Source: Candidatus Neoruminococcus faecicola
GTDB lineage: Bacteria; Bacillota; Clostridia; Oscillospirales; Ruminococcaceae
Length of the DNA: 60,238 bases
Assembly: GCA_904398325.1 (NCBI GenBank)
Contig: CAJFPC010000058.1
Location: 1 to 60,238, forward strand
Direction: 5' to 3'
The translations under genes were made by a program, and so were the position numbers. The notes beneath the pieces are model-generated. The model was given only the letters and a program-made list of their open reading frames with translations, ran no database searches and was not told the DNA's origin. Numbering within the stretch: position 1 is the stretch's first letter; the number at the start of each line of letters is the position of its first letter. Shown piece by piece: positions 9,119 through 16,548 of this stretch.

Positions 9119-9232
9119 GAAACGCCCCAAAACGGCGGCCCTTTGTCACAAAAATACGTTTTTCTCCCCGCAGGATGCGCAGCGGCCCGCAGGCAGCACG
9201 TGCGGGCGGTATTTCTCTTTTATCACGGCAGG
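9119..9232. other. Intergenic spacer between the HD gene terminator and the MBOAT promoter
   Basis: No gene is supported. A GC hairpin (GCCCGC near 9185 with GCGGGC near 9202) is present but lacks a clear U tract, and its role is unknown. Confidence 0.4.
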
Positions 9233-9265
9233 AAAAAGGCCCTCCCGCCCAGAAGCGGAAGGGCC
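9233..9265 (-). terminator. Terminator of the metK-HD operon
   Basis: Read on the minus strand, GGCCCTTCCGC pairs with CGGGAGGGCC around a short loop and is followed by five T residues. It lies about 60 bases after the HD gene stop. Confidence 0.8.
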
Positions 9266-9324
9266 AAAACGGGCTGCCGGAAGGCTGGCGGTGTGTCCTG
9301 TCGCCCTTGAGGCAGCCCAGGAGG

Positions 9325-9897
9325 TCAAATCGTGCCCCTAAGGCCGATATCGTCGGCCACTTCCCGCATGCCGAGGATGGTCTCGCGGATGACGTCATCC
9401 AGCGGCATCCCCATCATCTCGCAGCCCTTCTGGATCACTTCCCGGTTGACGCCGGCGGCAAAGCCGTGATCCTTAAACTTTTTCTTGACGCTTTTCACTT
9501 CCAGGTCCATGACGCTCCGGGAGGGGCGCACATAGGCGCAGGCGGTGATGAGGCCCGTCAGCTCGTCGATGGCGTAGAGGACCTTCTCCATCCGGTGCTC
9601 CGGCTTCACATCGCTGCAAAGGCCGTAGCCGTGGGAGCAGACCCCGTGGATATACTCCTCCGGGAAGCCTGCCGCGCGCATAATCTCGGCGGATTTGGTG
9701 CAGTGCTCCTCGGGGTATTTCTCATAGTCCAGGTCGTGCAGCAGGCCGATATTGCCCCATTTGACCTCATCCTCGCCGTAAAGGCGGGCAAAATGAGCCA
9801 TGACGCCGCTGACCGCCTTGCCGTGATGGATCAGGCTTTCGGTCTGGTTATACTGCAAAAACAGGTCCATCGCCTGCTGCCGGGTGACTTCTTCCAT
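9325..9897 (-). CDS. HD-domain phosphohydrolase family protein
   Basis: A 190-residue soluble protein with an HD metal-binding domain. The doublet His54-Asp55 lies in GLLHDLDYEKYPEEH, with further candidate ligands His24/His25 and His65. HD proteins of this size are metal-dependent phosphohydrolases, often on nucleotides; the substrate is not known. AGGAGG precedes the ATG. It starts 23 bases after the metK stop with no terminator between, so it should be co-transcribed with metK and fall under the SAM riboswitch. That link to S-adenosylmethionine metabolism is inferred from position only. Confidence 0.8.
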   Translation of the reverse strand: MEEVTRQQAMDLFLQYNQTESLIHHGKAVSGVMAHFARLYGEDEVKWGNIGLLHDLDYEKYPEEHCTKSAEIMRAAGFPEEYIHGVCSHGYGLCSDVKPEHRMEKVLYAIDELTGLITACAYVRPSRSVMDLEVKSVKKKFKDHGFAAGVNREVIQKGCEMMGMPLDDVIRETILGMREVADDIGLRGTI

Positions 9898-9920
9898 GCC
9901 AGATGCCTCCTGTTAAAAAG

Positions 9921-11114
9921 TTATGCTTCGGTCAGTTCCTTCACCGCGCTGGCAAGGGCGGCGGTACGGTCGGTGCGCTCCCAGGCGACGCCCAGCTCCT
10001 CCCGGCCGAAATGGCCGTAGGCCGCCAGCTGGCGGTAAATGGGCCGGCGCAGGTCCAGGTCGCGGATAATGGCCGCCGGGCGCAGGTCAAAGACCTTCTG
10101 CAGCGCCTGGGCCAGCACCTCGTCGGAGACCTTGCCGGTGCCGGCGGTATCCACCGTCACCGAGACAGGCCGCGCCACGCCGATGGCGTAGGCAATCTGC
10201 ACCTCGCAGCGGCGGGCCAGGCCGGCGGCCACGATGTTTTTGGCCACATAGCGGGCGGCATAGCAGGCGGAGCGGTCCACCTTGGTGGGGTCCTTGCCGG
10301 AGAAGGCCCCGCCGCCGTGACGGCCATAGCCGCCGTAGGTATCCACAATGATCTTACGGCCGGTCAGCCCGCTGTCGCCCTGAGGGCCGCCGATGACAAA
10401 CCGCCCGGTGGGGTTGACATAATATTTGGTGTGCTCGTCCAGCAGCTGGGCCGGGATCACCTGGCGGATCACCTCGCGGATGATATCCTCCCGGATCTGC
10501 TCCAGGGACACCTCCGGGCTGTGCTGGTTGGAGATGATGACCGTATCCACCCGCACCGGGCGGCCGTCCTCATATTCCACCGTCACCTGGCTTTTGCCGT
10601 CCGGCCGCAGATAGGGCAGCACGCCCTCCTTGCGCACCTGGGCCAGCCGCCGGGCCAGCTTGTGGGCCAGGGAGATGGGCAGGGGCATCAGCTCGGGGGT
10701 CTCGTCGCAGGCAAAGCCGAAGACCATGCCCTGGTCGCCGGCGCCGGTGGTCTCCAGCTCGGTTTCGTCCAGCTTGCTTTCCAGCGAGCGGTCCACGCCC
10801 ATGGCGATATCGCCGGACTGCTCATCCAGCGTGGTCAGCACCGCGCAGGTGTCGGCGTCAAAGCCGTATTTGGCGCGGGTGTAGCCGATATCCTTGATCG
10901 TTTTACGCACAATGCTGGGGATATCCACATAGCAGCTGGTGGTGATCTCGCCCATCACCAGCACCATGCCGGTGGTGACCGCCGTCTCGCAGGCCACGCG
11001 GGCGTAAGGGTCCTGGGCGATGATGGCGTCCAGCACCGCGTCGGAAATCTGGTCGCAGATTTTGTCGGGATGTCCCTCCGTCACCGATTCGGAGGTGAAC
11101 AGATACTTTGCCAT
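9921..11114 (-). CDS. metK: S-adenosylmethionine synthetase
   Basis: Makes S-adenosylmethionine from methionine and ATP in the cytoplasm. It is 397 residues, normal for the family. Visible motifs are the N-terminal SVTEGHPDK (His15), GAGDQG, and [16 protein letters not shown] near the second catalytic region. The start is the ATG at 11114 preceded by AAAGGAAG; a longer frame reaches 11216 but runs into the riboswitch terminator. A SAM-I riboswitch and its terminator lie directly upstream, so high SAM should shut the gene off. The HD gene follows in the same unit. Confidence 0.97.
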   Translation of the reverse strand: MAKYLFTSESVTEGHPDKICDQISDAVLDAIIAQDPYARVACETAVTTGMVLVMGEITTSCYVDIPSIVRKTIKDIGYTRAKYGFDADTCAVLTTLDEQSGDIAMGVDRSLESKLDETELETTGAGDQGMVFGFACDETPELMPLPISLAHKLARRLAQVRKEGVLPYLRPDGKSQVTVEYEDGRPVRVDTVIISNQHSPEVSLEQIREDIIREVIRQVIPAQLLDEHTKYYVNPTGRFVIGGPQGDSGLTGRKIIVDTYGGYGRHGGGAFSGKDPTKVDRSACYAARYVAKNIVAAGLARRCEVQIAYAIGVARPVSVTVDTAGTGKVSDEVLAQALQKVFDLRPAAIIRDLDLRRPIYRQLAAYGHFGREELGVAWERTDRTAALASAVKELTEA

Positions 11115-11175
11115 AGCTTGATGCTTCCTTTCTTTGTGGGGATTTTTATTGGAAAAGGAATCGGTGGATCCCGTC

Positions 11176-11214
11176 AGAAAAACAAAAGAGCGCCCGGCTC
11201 TGGGAACCGGGCGC
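11176..11214 (-). terminator. SAM riboswitch-controlled terminator before metK
   Basis: Stem GCGCCCGG (11190-11197) with CCGGGCGC (11207-11214) is followed on the minus strand by a T-rich tract. It sits between the SAM aptamer and metK. It will also stop or attenuate transcripts arriving from ribU. Confidence 0.9.
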
Positions 11215-11221
11215 ATCAGTT

Positions 11222-11322
11222 CCTCATCTCTCGGTTTTCCTCCGCAGGAATTAGCACCTTGCCGCTTTCCGGCAGGTTGCTGGGTATCACAGGGCCTGTT
11301 CCCTCCACCACTCTTGATAAGG
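11222..11322 (-). promoter_or_regulatory. SAM-I (S-box) riboswitch aptamer
   Basis: The minus strand shows the S-box core in order: CTTATCAAGAG, then GGTGGAGGGA, then CCCAGCAACC-like sequence, then AAGGTGCTAATTCC, and a closing GAGAGATGAGG that pairs with the 5' end as P1. SAM binding is expected to favour the terminator at 11176-11214 and repress metK and the downstream HD gene. Confidence 0.95.
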
Positions 11323-11330
11323 GGATGTAT

Positions 11331-11933
11331 TCACTTTTCTGTTACTATGTTAGCGGAATCCGCCTGGTTTGTCAAGCCTTGGCCTCCCGGATTTTTCACC
11401 AGGCGGGAGATGCGCTTATACAGCAGCAGGGTCACCACCGCATTGGCGCCGGCCTTGATCAGGTTGAAGGGCAGGATCACCGGCACCAGCATCGCCATGA
11501 CCGCCTCACGGGGCGCACCCATAAAGATGGGGGTGAAGATGATGTTCCAGATCATCATAGTTACCGTCATCACCGCCACGCCGGCCGCCAGGGCCAGGAT
11601 GGCGCCCTTATGGGTTTTGTGGGTCCGGTAGATATTCCCCGCCACCAGGCAGAAGCTGCCGGTGGCAAACACATGCATGAGAAAACCGATCGGCCCGGCC
11701 GACGCGCTGACCGTCACCGCCTGGATCGCGGCAGCCACCACCGTCAGCAGCAGCCCCGCCGCCGGCCCGAACAGGAAGGTGCCGATGAAAATCGGGATAT
11801 CCGCCGGGTCGTATTCCATCCAGGGGGCCGCCGGAAAGATCGGGAAATGGATCTGCCAGATCAGCAGCACCGACAGCGCCACCAGGAGCCCCATGGCCGT
11901 CAGTTTGCGCAGAGAAGAATTGGTTGCGTGCAT
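11331..11933 (-). CDS. ribU: ECF transporter S component, riboflavin-specific (RibU)
   Basis: A membrane substrate-binding subunit for riboflavin uptake that works with a shared ECF energy module, not encoded here. It is 200 residues with about five to six hydrophobic segments. The RibU-type segment DPADIPIFIGTFLFGPAAGLLL follows the first loop. The ATG at 11933 has GGGAGG nine bases before it; a longer frame would run into the riboswitch. An FMN riboswitch upstream supports riboflavin as the substrate. The metK promoter lies inside its last codons, so the coding sequence here does double duty. Confidence 0.92.
   Translation of the reverse strand: MHATNSSLRKLTAMGLLVALSVLLIWQIHFPIFPAAPWMEYDPADIPIFIGTFLFGPAAGLLLTVVAAAIQAVTVSASAGPIGFLMHVFATGSFCLVAGNIYRTHKTHKGAILALAAGVAVMTVTMMIWNIIFTPIFMGAPREAVMAMLVPVILPFNLIKAGANAVVTLLLYKRISRLVKNPGGQGLTNQADSANIVTEK
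11347..11375 (-). promoter_or_regulatory. metK promoter, inside the 3' end of ribU
   Basis: On the minus strand: TTGACA (complement of 11370-11375), a 17-base spacer and TAACAT (complement of 11347-11352). It starts the leader that contains the SAM riboswitch. It lies within the ribU coding region, which ends at 11331. Confidence 0.85.
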
Positions 11934-11991
11934 AAAGAATGCCTCCCAAATAAAATTGGGTCTGTTCGTCGGTTTTGCCGCCGCTGGCGGC

Positions 11992-12023
11992 AAAAAAGCC
12001 CCGGACCGCCGGTCCAGGGCTTT
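11992..12023 (-). terminator. FMN riboswitch-controlled terminator before ribU
   Basis: On the minus strand AAAGCCCTGGACCG pairs with CGGTCCGGGGCTTT and is followed by T6. It sits between the FMN aptamer and ribU. A second small hairpin (GCCGCC/GGCGGC, about 11977-11991) follows. Confidence 0.88.
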
Positions 12024-12061
12024 GGGAAAGCGATGCGGCACGGGCAGAAACCCGCGCAGCC

Positions 12062-12167
12062 GTTTCTTCCTTCCAGACTATACTGTCGGTTTTGGAATTG
12101 CACCAAATCTGCGCCGAAGCGCTCGCGGACTGTACCGCCGATCGGGAATTTCACCCTGCCCTGAAAC
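12062..12167 (-). promoter_or_regulatory. FMN riboswitch (RFN element)
   Basis: The minus strand carries the RFN blocks in order: AGGGCAGGGTGAAATTCCC, GGCGGTACAGTCCGCGAGC, GATTTGGTGCAATTCC, then CCGACAGTATAGTCTGGA. P1 arms GTTTC (12163-12167) and GAAAC (12062-12066) close it. With the terminator downstream it should turn off ribU when FMN is plentiful. Confidence 0.96.
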
Positions 12168-12180
12168 AGACTCTGCCTTT

Positions 12181-12209
12181 ATTATAATCGGGCTGCGCCG
12201 TTTTGTCAA
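12181..12209 (-). promoter_or_regulatory. ribU promoter, full sigma-A consensus
   Basis: On the minus strand TTGACA (complement of 12204-12209), a 17-base spacer and TATAAT (complement of 12181-12186), directly upstream of the RFN element. Confidence 0.92.
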
Positions 12210-12259
12210 CGGTCCGGCGGCAGAGGGAGCGCATTTCCCCACAAGGCGGCCGGGCAGCG

Positions 12260-12289
12260 AAAAAGCGCCCGGCACACCGGACGCTTTTT
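12260..12289 (-). terminator. Terminator of ilvA
   Basis: AAAAAGCGTCCGG-tgtg-CCGGGCGCTTTTT on the minus strand, 15 bases after the ilvA stop. A and T tracts on both sides make it potentially bidirectional. Confidence 0.88.
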
Positions 12290-12304
12290 CATCAAAGGGG
12301 ATGT

Positions 12305-13507
12305 TTATTTCAGGATTTCATAGCCATAAGCCTCGAGCGCCTTGCGGATCTCCTCCCCCTGCTCAAAGCCGCCCACCTCGCAGGTGACGTCCAGGATGGT
12401 CTGGTTGATGGGCAGGTCGGGCTGGAAGCGCAGGTGGCTGACCTGCAGGATGTTGGCGTTGTGGGTGGAAAGGATGCGGCACATCTGCTCCAGGCTGCCG
12501 GGAATATCGGGCATGATGGTCTTGAGCTCCAGCTGGCGCCCGCGGGAAACCAGGCCCTTCTGCACCACCTTGTCGATAAAGCTGACGTCGATGTTGCCGC
12601 CGGAAAGCAGCACGCCCACCTTTTTGCCCTTCACATCCACCTTGCCGGCCAGCGCAGCGGCCAGGGTAATGGCGCCGGAAGGCTCCACCACCTGTTTGGA
12701 GCGCTCCAGCAGCAGCATGATCGTGGAGGCGATATCGTCATCGCCGACTACCACCATCTGATCCACATAGCGGTTGATCAGCTCCATGGTCAGGTCGCCG
12801 GGGGTCTTGACGGCGATGCCGTCCGCAATGGTGGAAACGTTCTTGCTGGCGTGGATCTCCGGCTGATGGAAGGACTCATAGATAGCCGGGGCGCCCTCCG
12901 CCTGCACGCCGATGACCTTCACCTTGGGGTTGATGGCCTTGGCTGCGGTGGCCACGCCGGCGATCAGCCCCCCGCCGCCCGCCTGGATCAGCAGCATATC
13001 CAGATCCGGCTGATCGCGCAGCATCTCGATGGCCAGGGTGCCCTGGCCGGCCATCACGTCATAATCGTTGAAAGGATGGATGAAAGTGGCGTTGTATTCC
13101 TTCTGCAGCTCCACCGCCTTGGCATAGGCCTCGTCATAGCAGCTGCCGTGCAGCACCACCTCGGCGCCGTAGCCGCGGGTAGCGGAGGCCTTGGCGATGG
13201 GGGCTGTCTTGGGCATGACGATGATGGCATGGGCGCCTGTCTTGGCGGCGGCAAAGGCCACGCCCTGGGCATGGTTGCCGGCGCTGGAGGCGATCACGGT
13301 GCCAACAGGGCCGTTTTCGGCCATCTTCATGATCTTGTTGCTGGCGCCGCGCACCTTAAAGGAGCCGGTTTTCTGCTGGTTTTCCTGCTTGAGGTAGATC
13401 TCGCCGCCGGTCATCTGGGAAAAGGTGGTGGATTTCACCAGCGGGAAATCGTGGATAATCGGAGTTAAGCGCTCCTTGGCTTCTTGCACATCCTGTAAGG
13501 TCAGCAT
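12305..13507 (-). CDS. ilvA: Threonine ammonia-lyase with C-terminal ACT domain
   Basis: PLP enzyme converting threonine to 2-oxobutyrate and ammonia, either for isoleucine synthesis or threonine breakdown. It is 400 residues. The PLP lysine is Lys51 in SFKVRGA; SAGNHAQG and GGGGLIAG are the phosphate-binding loops. The last 80 residues form one ACT-type domain (TIMPDIPGSLEQMCRIL), as in the short clostridial enzymes often labelled IlvA or TdcB. The ATG at 13507 is chosen because GAGGAGA lies seven bases before it. It is monocistronic. Biosynthetic and catabolic roles cannot be separated from sequence alone. Confidence 0.93.
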   Translation of the reverse strand: MLTLQDVQEAKERLTPIIHDFPLVKSTTFSQMTGGEIYLKQENQQKTGSFKVRGASNKIMKMAENGPVGTVIASSAGNHAQGVAFAAAKTGAHAIIVMPKTAPIAKASATRGYGAEVVLHGSCYDEAYAKAVELQKEYNATFIHPFNDYDVMAGQGTLAIEMLRDQPDLDMLLIQAGGGGLIAGVATAAKAINPKVKVIGVQAEGAPAIYESFHQPEIHASKNVSTIADGIAVKTPGDLTMELINRYVDQMVVVGDDDIASTIMLLLERSKQVVEPSGAITLAAALAGKVDVKGKKVGVLLSGGNIDVSFIDKVVQKGLVSRGRQLELKTIMPDIPGSLEQMCRILSTHNANILQVSHLRFQPDLPINQTILDVTCEVGGFEQGEEIRKALEAYGYEILK

Positions 13508-13551
13508 ATGATCTCTCCTCATGATAAAAGTTTTCCGGTTTTCCAGAAGCT

Positions 13552-13561
13552 ATCATAGCAC
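13552..13561 (-). promoter_or_regulatory. ilvA promoter, extended -10
   Basis: The minus strand reads TGTGCTATGAT, a TGn-extended -10 (TATGAT), about 45 bases before the ilvA start. No good -35 is seen. The adjacent 13562-13624 stretch is AT-rich and holds no gene. Confidence 0.5.
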
Positions 13562-13624
13562 AAACTGTGTGCGATGAAAAGGGGTTTTTAAAAAAATGTT
13601 TTTATTTTAAGGACTATTTGGAAA

Positions 13625-14098
13625 TTATTGACGGTTCGCCTTGGCGGAATAGCACTCCACCCGCAGCACCAGCACCTCCACGGCAGCCAGGGCGGCGTCG
13701 GGGAAGGCCATCTCCCCCTCATAGCCCGCGTGCGCCATCAATAGGCTCAGGCCGCGGCGCTTTTGCTCCGGGGCAGCGGCCAGGGTGATGGTCCCCTCCC
13801 CCATCAGGGATTCGTACTCCATGCTCCAGCCGCAGGGGGTCCCGGCGGTCAGATAGCGGCGGGAGGTATCCATCTCAAAGGCGGCGCGGGGGTTTTGGGC
13901 GATATAATCCAGCTTTCTGCCCTCCCTTGCGCAGTGAAAGTAAAGGGTCAGCCGGCCTTCCTCCCACTCATAGCCGAAGCTGAGGGGCACCACATAGGGC
14001 TGGCCGCCGGCGCAAAGGCCCAGGCGGCAGCAGTCGCAGCCGGCAAGGATGGCCTCGATGCGGGCAGGGTCGGTCAGCTGGCGGTCGGTTCTTCTCAT
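13625..14098 (-). CDS. Pyridoxamine 5'-phosphate oxidase-related flavin-binding protein (NimA-like)
   Basis: A 157-residue split-barrel protein of the PNPOx-like, nitroimidazole-resistance-like group. These bind FMN or a related cofactor and have varied, mostly unknown activities. Typical segments are MRRTDRQLTD, the CRLGLC.GGQPYVVPLSFGYE strand pair, LYFHCAREGRKLDYI, and AFEMD. The ATG at 14098 with GGAGG is preferred over an in-frame ATG at 14152. It diverges from sfsA. The substrate is unknown. Confidence 0.8.
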   Translation of the reverse strand: MRRTDRQLTDPARIEAILAGCDCCRLGLCAGGQPYVVPLSFGYEWEEGRLTLYFHCAREGRKLDYIAQNPRAAFEMDTSRRYLTAGTPCGWSMEYESLMGEGTITLAAAPEQKRRGLSLLMAHAGYEGEMAFPDAALAAVEVLVLRVECYSAKANRQ

Positions 14099-14150
14099 AG
14101 CAGCATCCTCCTTTTTTCTGCCGGGCAGCGGTCTGCCGGCCTCTGGCACC

Positions 14151-14159
14151 ATTGTAGCA
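14151..14159 (-). promoter_or_regulatory. Candidate promoter of the PNPOx-like gene
   Basis: The minus strand reads TGCTACAAT, a TGn-extended -10, about 52 bases before the start. It is back to back with the sfsA promoter, so the two promoter regions nearly touch. Confidence 0.5.
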
Positions 14160-14171
14160 GAAATCCCCCGT

Positions 14172-14200
14172 TTGAAAAAGCCCTCCGTTTCCGCTATAAT
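14172..14200 (+). promoter_or_regulatory. sfsA promoter
   Basis: TTGAAA (14172-14177), a 17-base spacer and TATAAT (14195-14200), 23 bases before the GTG start. Confidence 0.88.
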
Positions 14201-14223
14201 GGCGGAGTAGGGAGGAATATGCT

Positions 14224-14922
14224 GTGCAGTATCGTCAAGTGGAACCGGCGGTGTTTATTGACCGGCCCAACCGGTTTATCGCCCATTGCCGGATGGGCGG
14301 GGCCCAGGTGACGGCCCATGTGAAAAACACCGGCCGCTGCCGGGAGCTGCTGGTGCCCGGCTATACCGTCTATCTGGAAAAAAGCGAAAACCCCGCCCGC
14401 AAGACCGCCTACTCCCTGATCGCGGCGGACCGGCAGGGGCTGCTGATCAATCTGGATTCCCAGGCGCCCAACCAGGTGGTGGCAGAGGCCATGGCCGCCG
14501 GCCGGCTGGACCGGGCCCTGGGCGCGCCGGTCACCGCCCTGCGCCGGGAGGTACGCTACGGCTCCAGCCGCTTTGACATCGCCTTTGCCTGCGGGGAACG
14601 GCAGGGCTTTGTGGAAGTCAAGGGCGTCACCCTGGAACGGGAGGGGGCGGCCCTTTTCCCCGACGCACCCACCCAGCGGGGTGAAAAGCACCTGATGGAG
14701 CTCTGCCGCGCCGCCGGGGAAGGGTATCTGGCCGCCGTATGCTTTCTCATCCAGATGAAGGGGCCGTCGGTCTTTTGCCCCAACGCGGCCACCGATCCCG
14801 GCTTTGCCCGGGCGTTGGCAGAGGCCGCGGGCTGCGGGGTGAAGCTCCTCGCCTTTGACTGCGCCGTCACCCCCTTCAGCCTCACCCTGGCCGACCCGGT
14901 GCCGGTCCGGCTGGAGGGATAG
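14224..14922 (+). CDS. sfsA: SfsA family DNA/RNA-binding nuclease-like protein
   Basis: A 232-residue SfsA homologue. The family was named for a sugar-fermentation phenotype in E. coli and has an N-terminal OB-like fold and a C-terminal nuclease-like domain. Visible signatures are NRFIAHCR, HVKNTGRCRELLVPG, SRFDIAFA, FVEVKGVTLE and FPDAPTQRG.KHL. The start is a GTG with GGGAGG nine bases before it. It may be co-transcribed with the small CxxC protein downstream. The biological role is not settled. Confidence 0.93.
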   Translation: MQYRQVEPAVFIDRPNRFIAHCRMGGAQVTAHVKNTGRCRELLVPGYTVYLEKSENPARKTAYSLIAADRQGLLINLDSQAPNQVVAEAMAAGRLDRALGAPVTALRREVRYGSSRFDIAFACGERQGFVEVKGVTLEREGAALFPDAPTQRGEKHLMELCRAAGEGYLAAVCFLIQMKGPSVFCPNAATDPGFARALAEAAGCGVKLLAFDCAVTPFSLTLADPVPVRLEG

Positions 14923-15005
14923 CGCCCGGCGCGGCGGACAGCCCCGCCGCATAGGATGGCGTAAGCCCTCCCCGCGGGGGCCTCTCATCAGAGGAAGTGA
15001 CCAAC

Positions 15006-15275
15006 ATGAAGGAGCTTACCATCCTGGTGCAGGAGCATTGCCGCTACTGCACCGAGGCGCTGAATACCATCGCCGGTTTAAAGCGGGAACACCCGGAACT
15101 GGCCGAAGTCCCTCTGCGGCTGATCGATGAGGAGCGCCATCCCGAAGAGACCAAGCCGTATCACTACTGGTATGTCCCCACCTTTTATCTGGGCCGCCAG
15201 AAGCTGTTTGAAGGGGCGGTAGACCGGTATGTGATGGAGCTGATCCTGCGCGCCGCCCTGGAGGCGGACGCCTGA
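15006..15275 (+). CDS. Small thioredoxin/glutaredoxin-fold protein
   Basis: An 89-residue protein with an N-terminal redox motif Cys12-Arg-Tyr-Cys15 after a beta strand (ELTILVQEHCRYC) and a VPTFYLGRQKLFEG segment that resembles the cis-Pro region of thioredoxin folds. It is probably a cytosolic thiol-disulfide protein. The ATG at 15006 has GAGGAAG about eight bases before it; an earlier GTG (14997) would lie inside that site. It lies 83 bases after sfsA on the same strand and is followed by a terminator. Confidence 0.75.
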   Translation: MKELTILVQEHCRYCTEALNTIAGLKREHPELAEVPLRLIDEERHPEETKPYHYWYVPTFYLGRQKLFEGAVDRYVMELILRAALEADA

Positions 15276-15313
15276 GGGCCGCTCCGGCCAAGGGCCCGCG
15301 CCCGGCAGATGGG

Positions 15314-15353
15314 AAGAAACGGTGCAGCCGCCGGCTTTGCCGTTTCTTTTTTT
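15314..15353 (+). terminator. Terminator of the sfsA-CxxC unit
   Basis: AAGAAACGG (15314-15322) pairs with CCGTTTCTT (15340-15348) around an inner GC hairpin, followed by a T7 tract. Confidence 0.85.
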
Positions 15354-15375
15354 AAGTGATAAAAACCGATCCCAT

Positions 15376-15402
15376 AAAAAAAGGCCCTGCCGGGCCTTTT
15401 TT
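15376..15402 (-). terminator. Terminator of the aminotransferase-birA-lipoprotein operon, bidirectional
   Basis: AAAAAAAGGCCC-tgcc-GGGCCTTTTTT overlaps the stop codon of the minus-strand lipoprotein gene and has runs of A and T on both sides. Confidence 0.85.
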
Positions 15403-16063
15403 ATTTCGCCTGGGAGACGACGACCACGCCGCCGCGCCAGTATTTATCCACCCAGTCCTGCAGCATGGGATAGGTGGCATGGATGGTTTTGATATAAATT
15501 TTGTTGTCCGCCACGTAGTAGGAATCCACCTCCGGCCGGGCAGAGGTGCCCCGCATCAGGTCCAGCTCTTCCAGCTCGGCCACGGCGTCCCTCAAATATT
15601 CCATCGAGACATCCGCCTCGGCGTATTCCACCGTCACCGCCGGCAGCCCAGCCCGGGCCGCCACCTCATAGACGCGGGTGGGGTCCTCATCCGTCACATA
15701 GATGAGCACATGGTTGACCCCCTCCACCTGAATGCCGCCATGCTCCTTGGGGGAGATGTGCTCCTCCAGATAGGCGGCCATATCGCCCGCCTGGTCGATC
15801 ACCTGCACCGGGATATCCTGCCCCTGGCCGATATTCTCCGGCGCCACATAGATATTCTGCTCCTGCCCCGCAGCTTCCCTGCCGGAATAGCTGAGGGGCC
15901 CGCTGCGGTCGGGCGCATCGGGGATCGGGCTCTGGTACTGGGTGCGGATCACCGACTGCAGCCCGGCGCGCATCCAGGCGGAGGGCACCTGGGCCTCTTC
16001 TTCCACACAGCCGCTCAGGCAGAGGAGCGCCAGCGCGGCCGGCAAAATCCACCGCCGCCTCAT
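15401..16063 (-). CDS. Predicted lipoprotein of unknown function
   Basis: A 220-residue protein with a short signal peptide and lipobox LSGC (Cys19). The mature part holds an alternating beta/alpha-like pattern and a segment VNHVLIYVTDEDPTRVYEVAARAGLPAVTV-type run. No family is recognised. Its ATG overlaps the flavodoxin gene stop by four bases, so it is coupled to the birA operon. There is no transport or enzyme gene beside it that explains it. Confidence 0.7.
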   Translation of the reverse strand: MRRRWILPAALALLCLSGCVEEEAQVPSAWMRAGLQSVIRTQYQSPIPDAPDRSGPLSYSGREAAGQEQNIYVAPENIGQGQDIPVQVIDQAGDMAAYLEEHISPKEHGGIQVEGVNHVLIYVTDEDPTRVYEVAARAGLPAVTVEYAEADVSMEYLRDAVAELEELDLMRGTSARPEVDSYYVADNKIYIKTIHATYPMLQDWVDKYWRGGVVVVSQAK

Positions 16064-16548
16064 GGCTCAAACAGCTCCGCGGCCTTTTGGGCCATGCGCC
16101 GGCCGAAGGTCTCAAAGAGCGGCTCGCTCTCCTCTTCCCGGCCGTGGAGGGCCACCGGCCCCAGATGGATATAAGGCTGCCCCAGCGCCGACCCGCCGGA
16201 GTAGACCAGCATCCCCTTGACCAGCATGCTGCGGATGAGGAATTCCACCGCCTGCCCGGCGCCGCCCTGCAGGTAATCCGCCGTGGCAAAGGCGCCGCCC
16301 AGCTTGCCCGCCAGCTGGTAGGGGCGGGACTCATCCACCCATTTTTTCACCGGCCAGGCCTCCCCGGCGTAATAGGTGGGGGTGCCGAAGATGACGGCGC
16401 GGCTCTCTTCCAAAAAGGCCTTGTCCACCTCTTCCAGGGGGAAGGCCATCGCCTGACAGCCGGGCACGCTGCACGCGCCGCGGCAGATGGCCTGGGCCAT
16501 CCTGCGGGTGGTGCCGCCCCGGGAATAATATAACACTGCAATTTTCAT
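16060..16548 (-). CDS. Flavodoxin-like / NAD(P)H-quinone oxidoreductase-type flavoprotein
   Basis: A 162-residue flavodoxin-fold protein. The N-terminal FMN phosphate loop is YYSRGGTTRRMA; GTPTYYAGEAWPVKKWVDES and FATADYLQGGAGQAVEFL are the other FMN-contact loops seen in WrbA-like proteins. It probably moves electrons in the cytoplasm; the partner is unknown. It overlaps birA and the lipoprotein gene by four bases each, so all three are translated as a chain. Confidence 0.85.
   Translation of the reverse strand: MKIAVLYYSRGGTTRRMAQAICRGACSVPGCQAMAFPLEEVDKAFLEESRAVIFGTPTYYAGEAWPVKKWVDESRPYQLAGKLGGAFATADYLQGGAGQAVEFLIRSMLVKGMLVYSGGSALGQPYIHLGPVALHGREEESEPLFETFGRRMAQKAAELFEP

Noticed and set aside
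9185-9207. GC hairpin between the HD gene terminator and the MBOAT promoter as a plus-strand terminator
   Set aside because: There is no upstream plus-strand gene for it to serve, and the following sequence is not a clean U tract.
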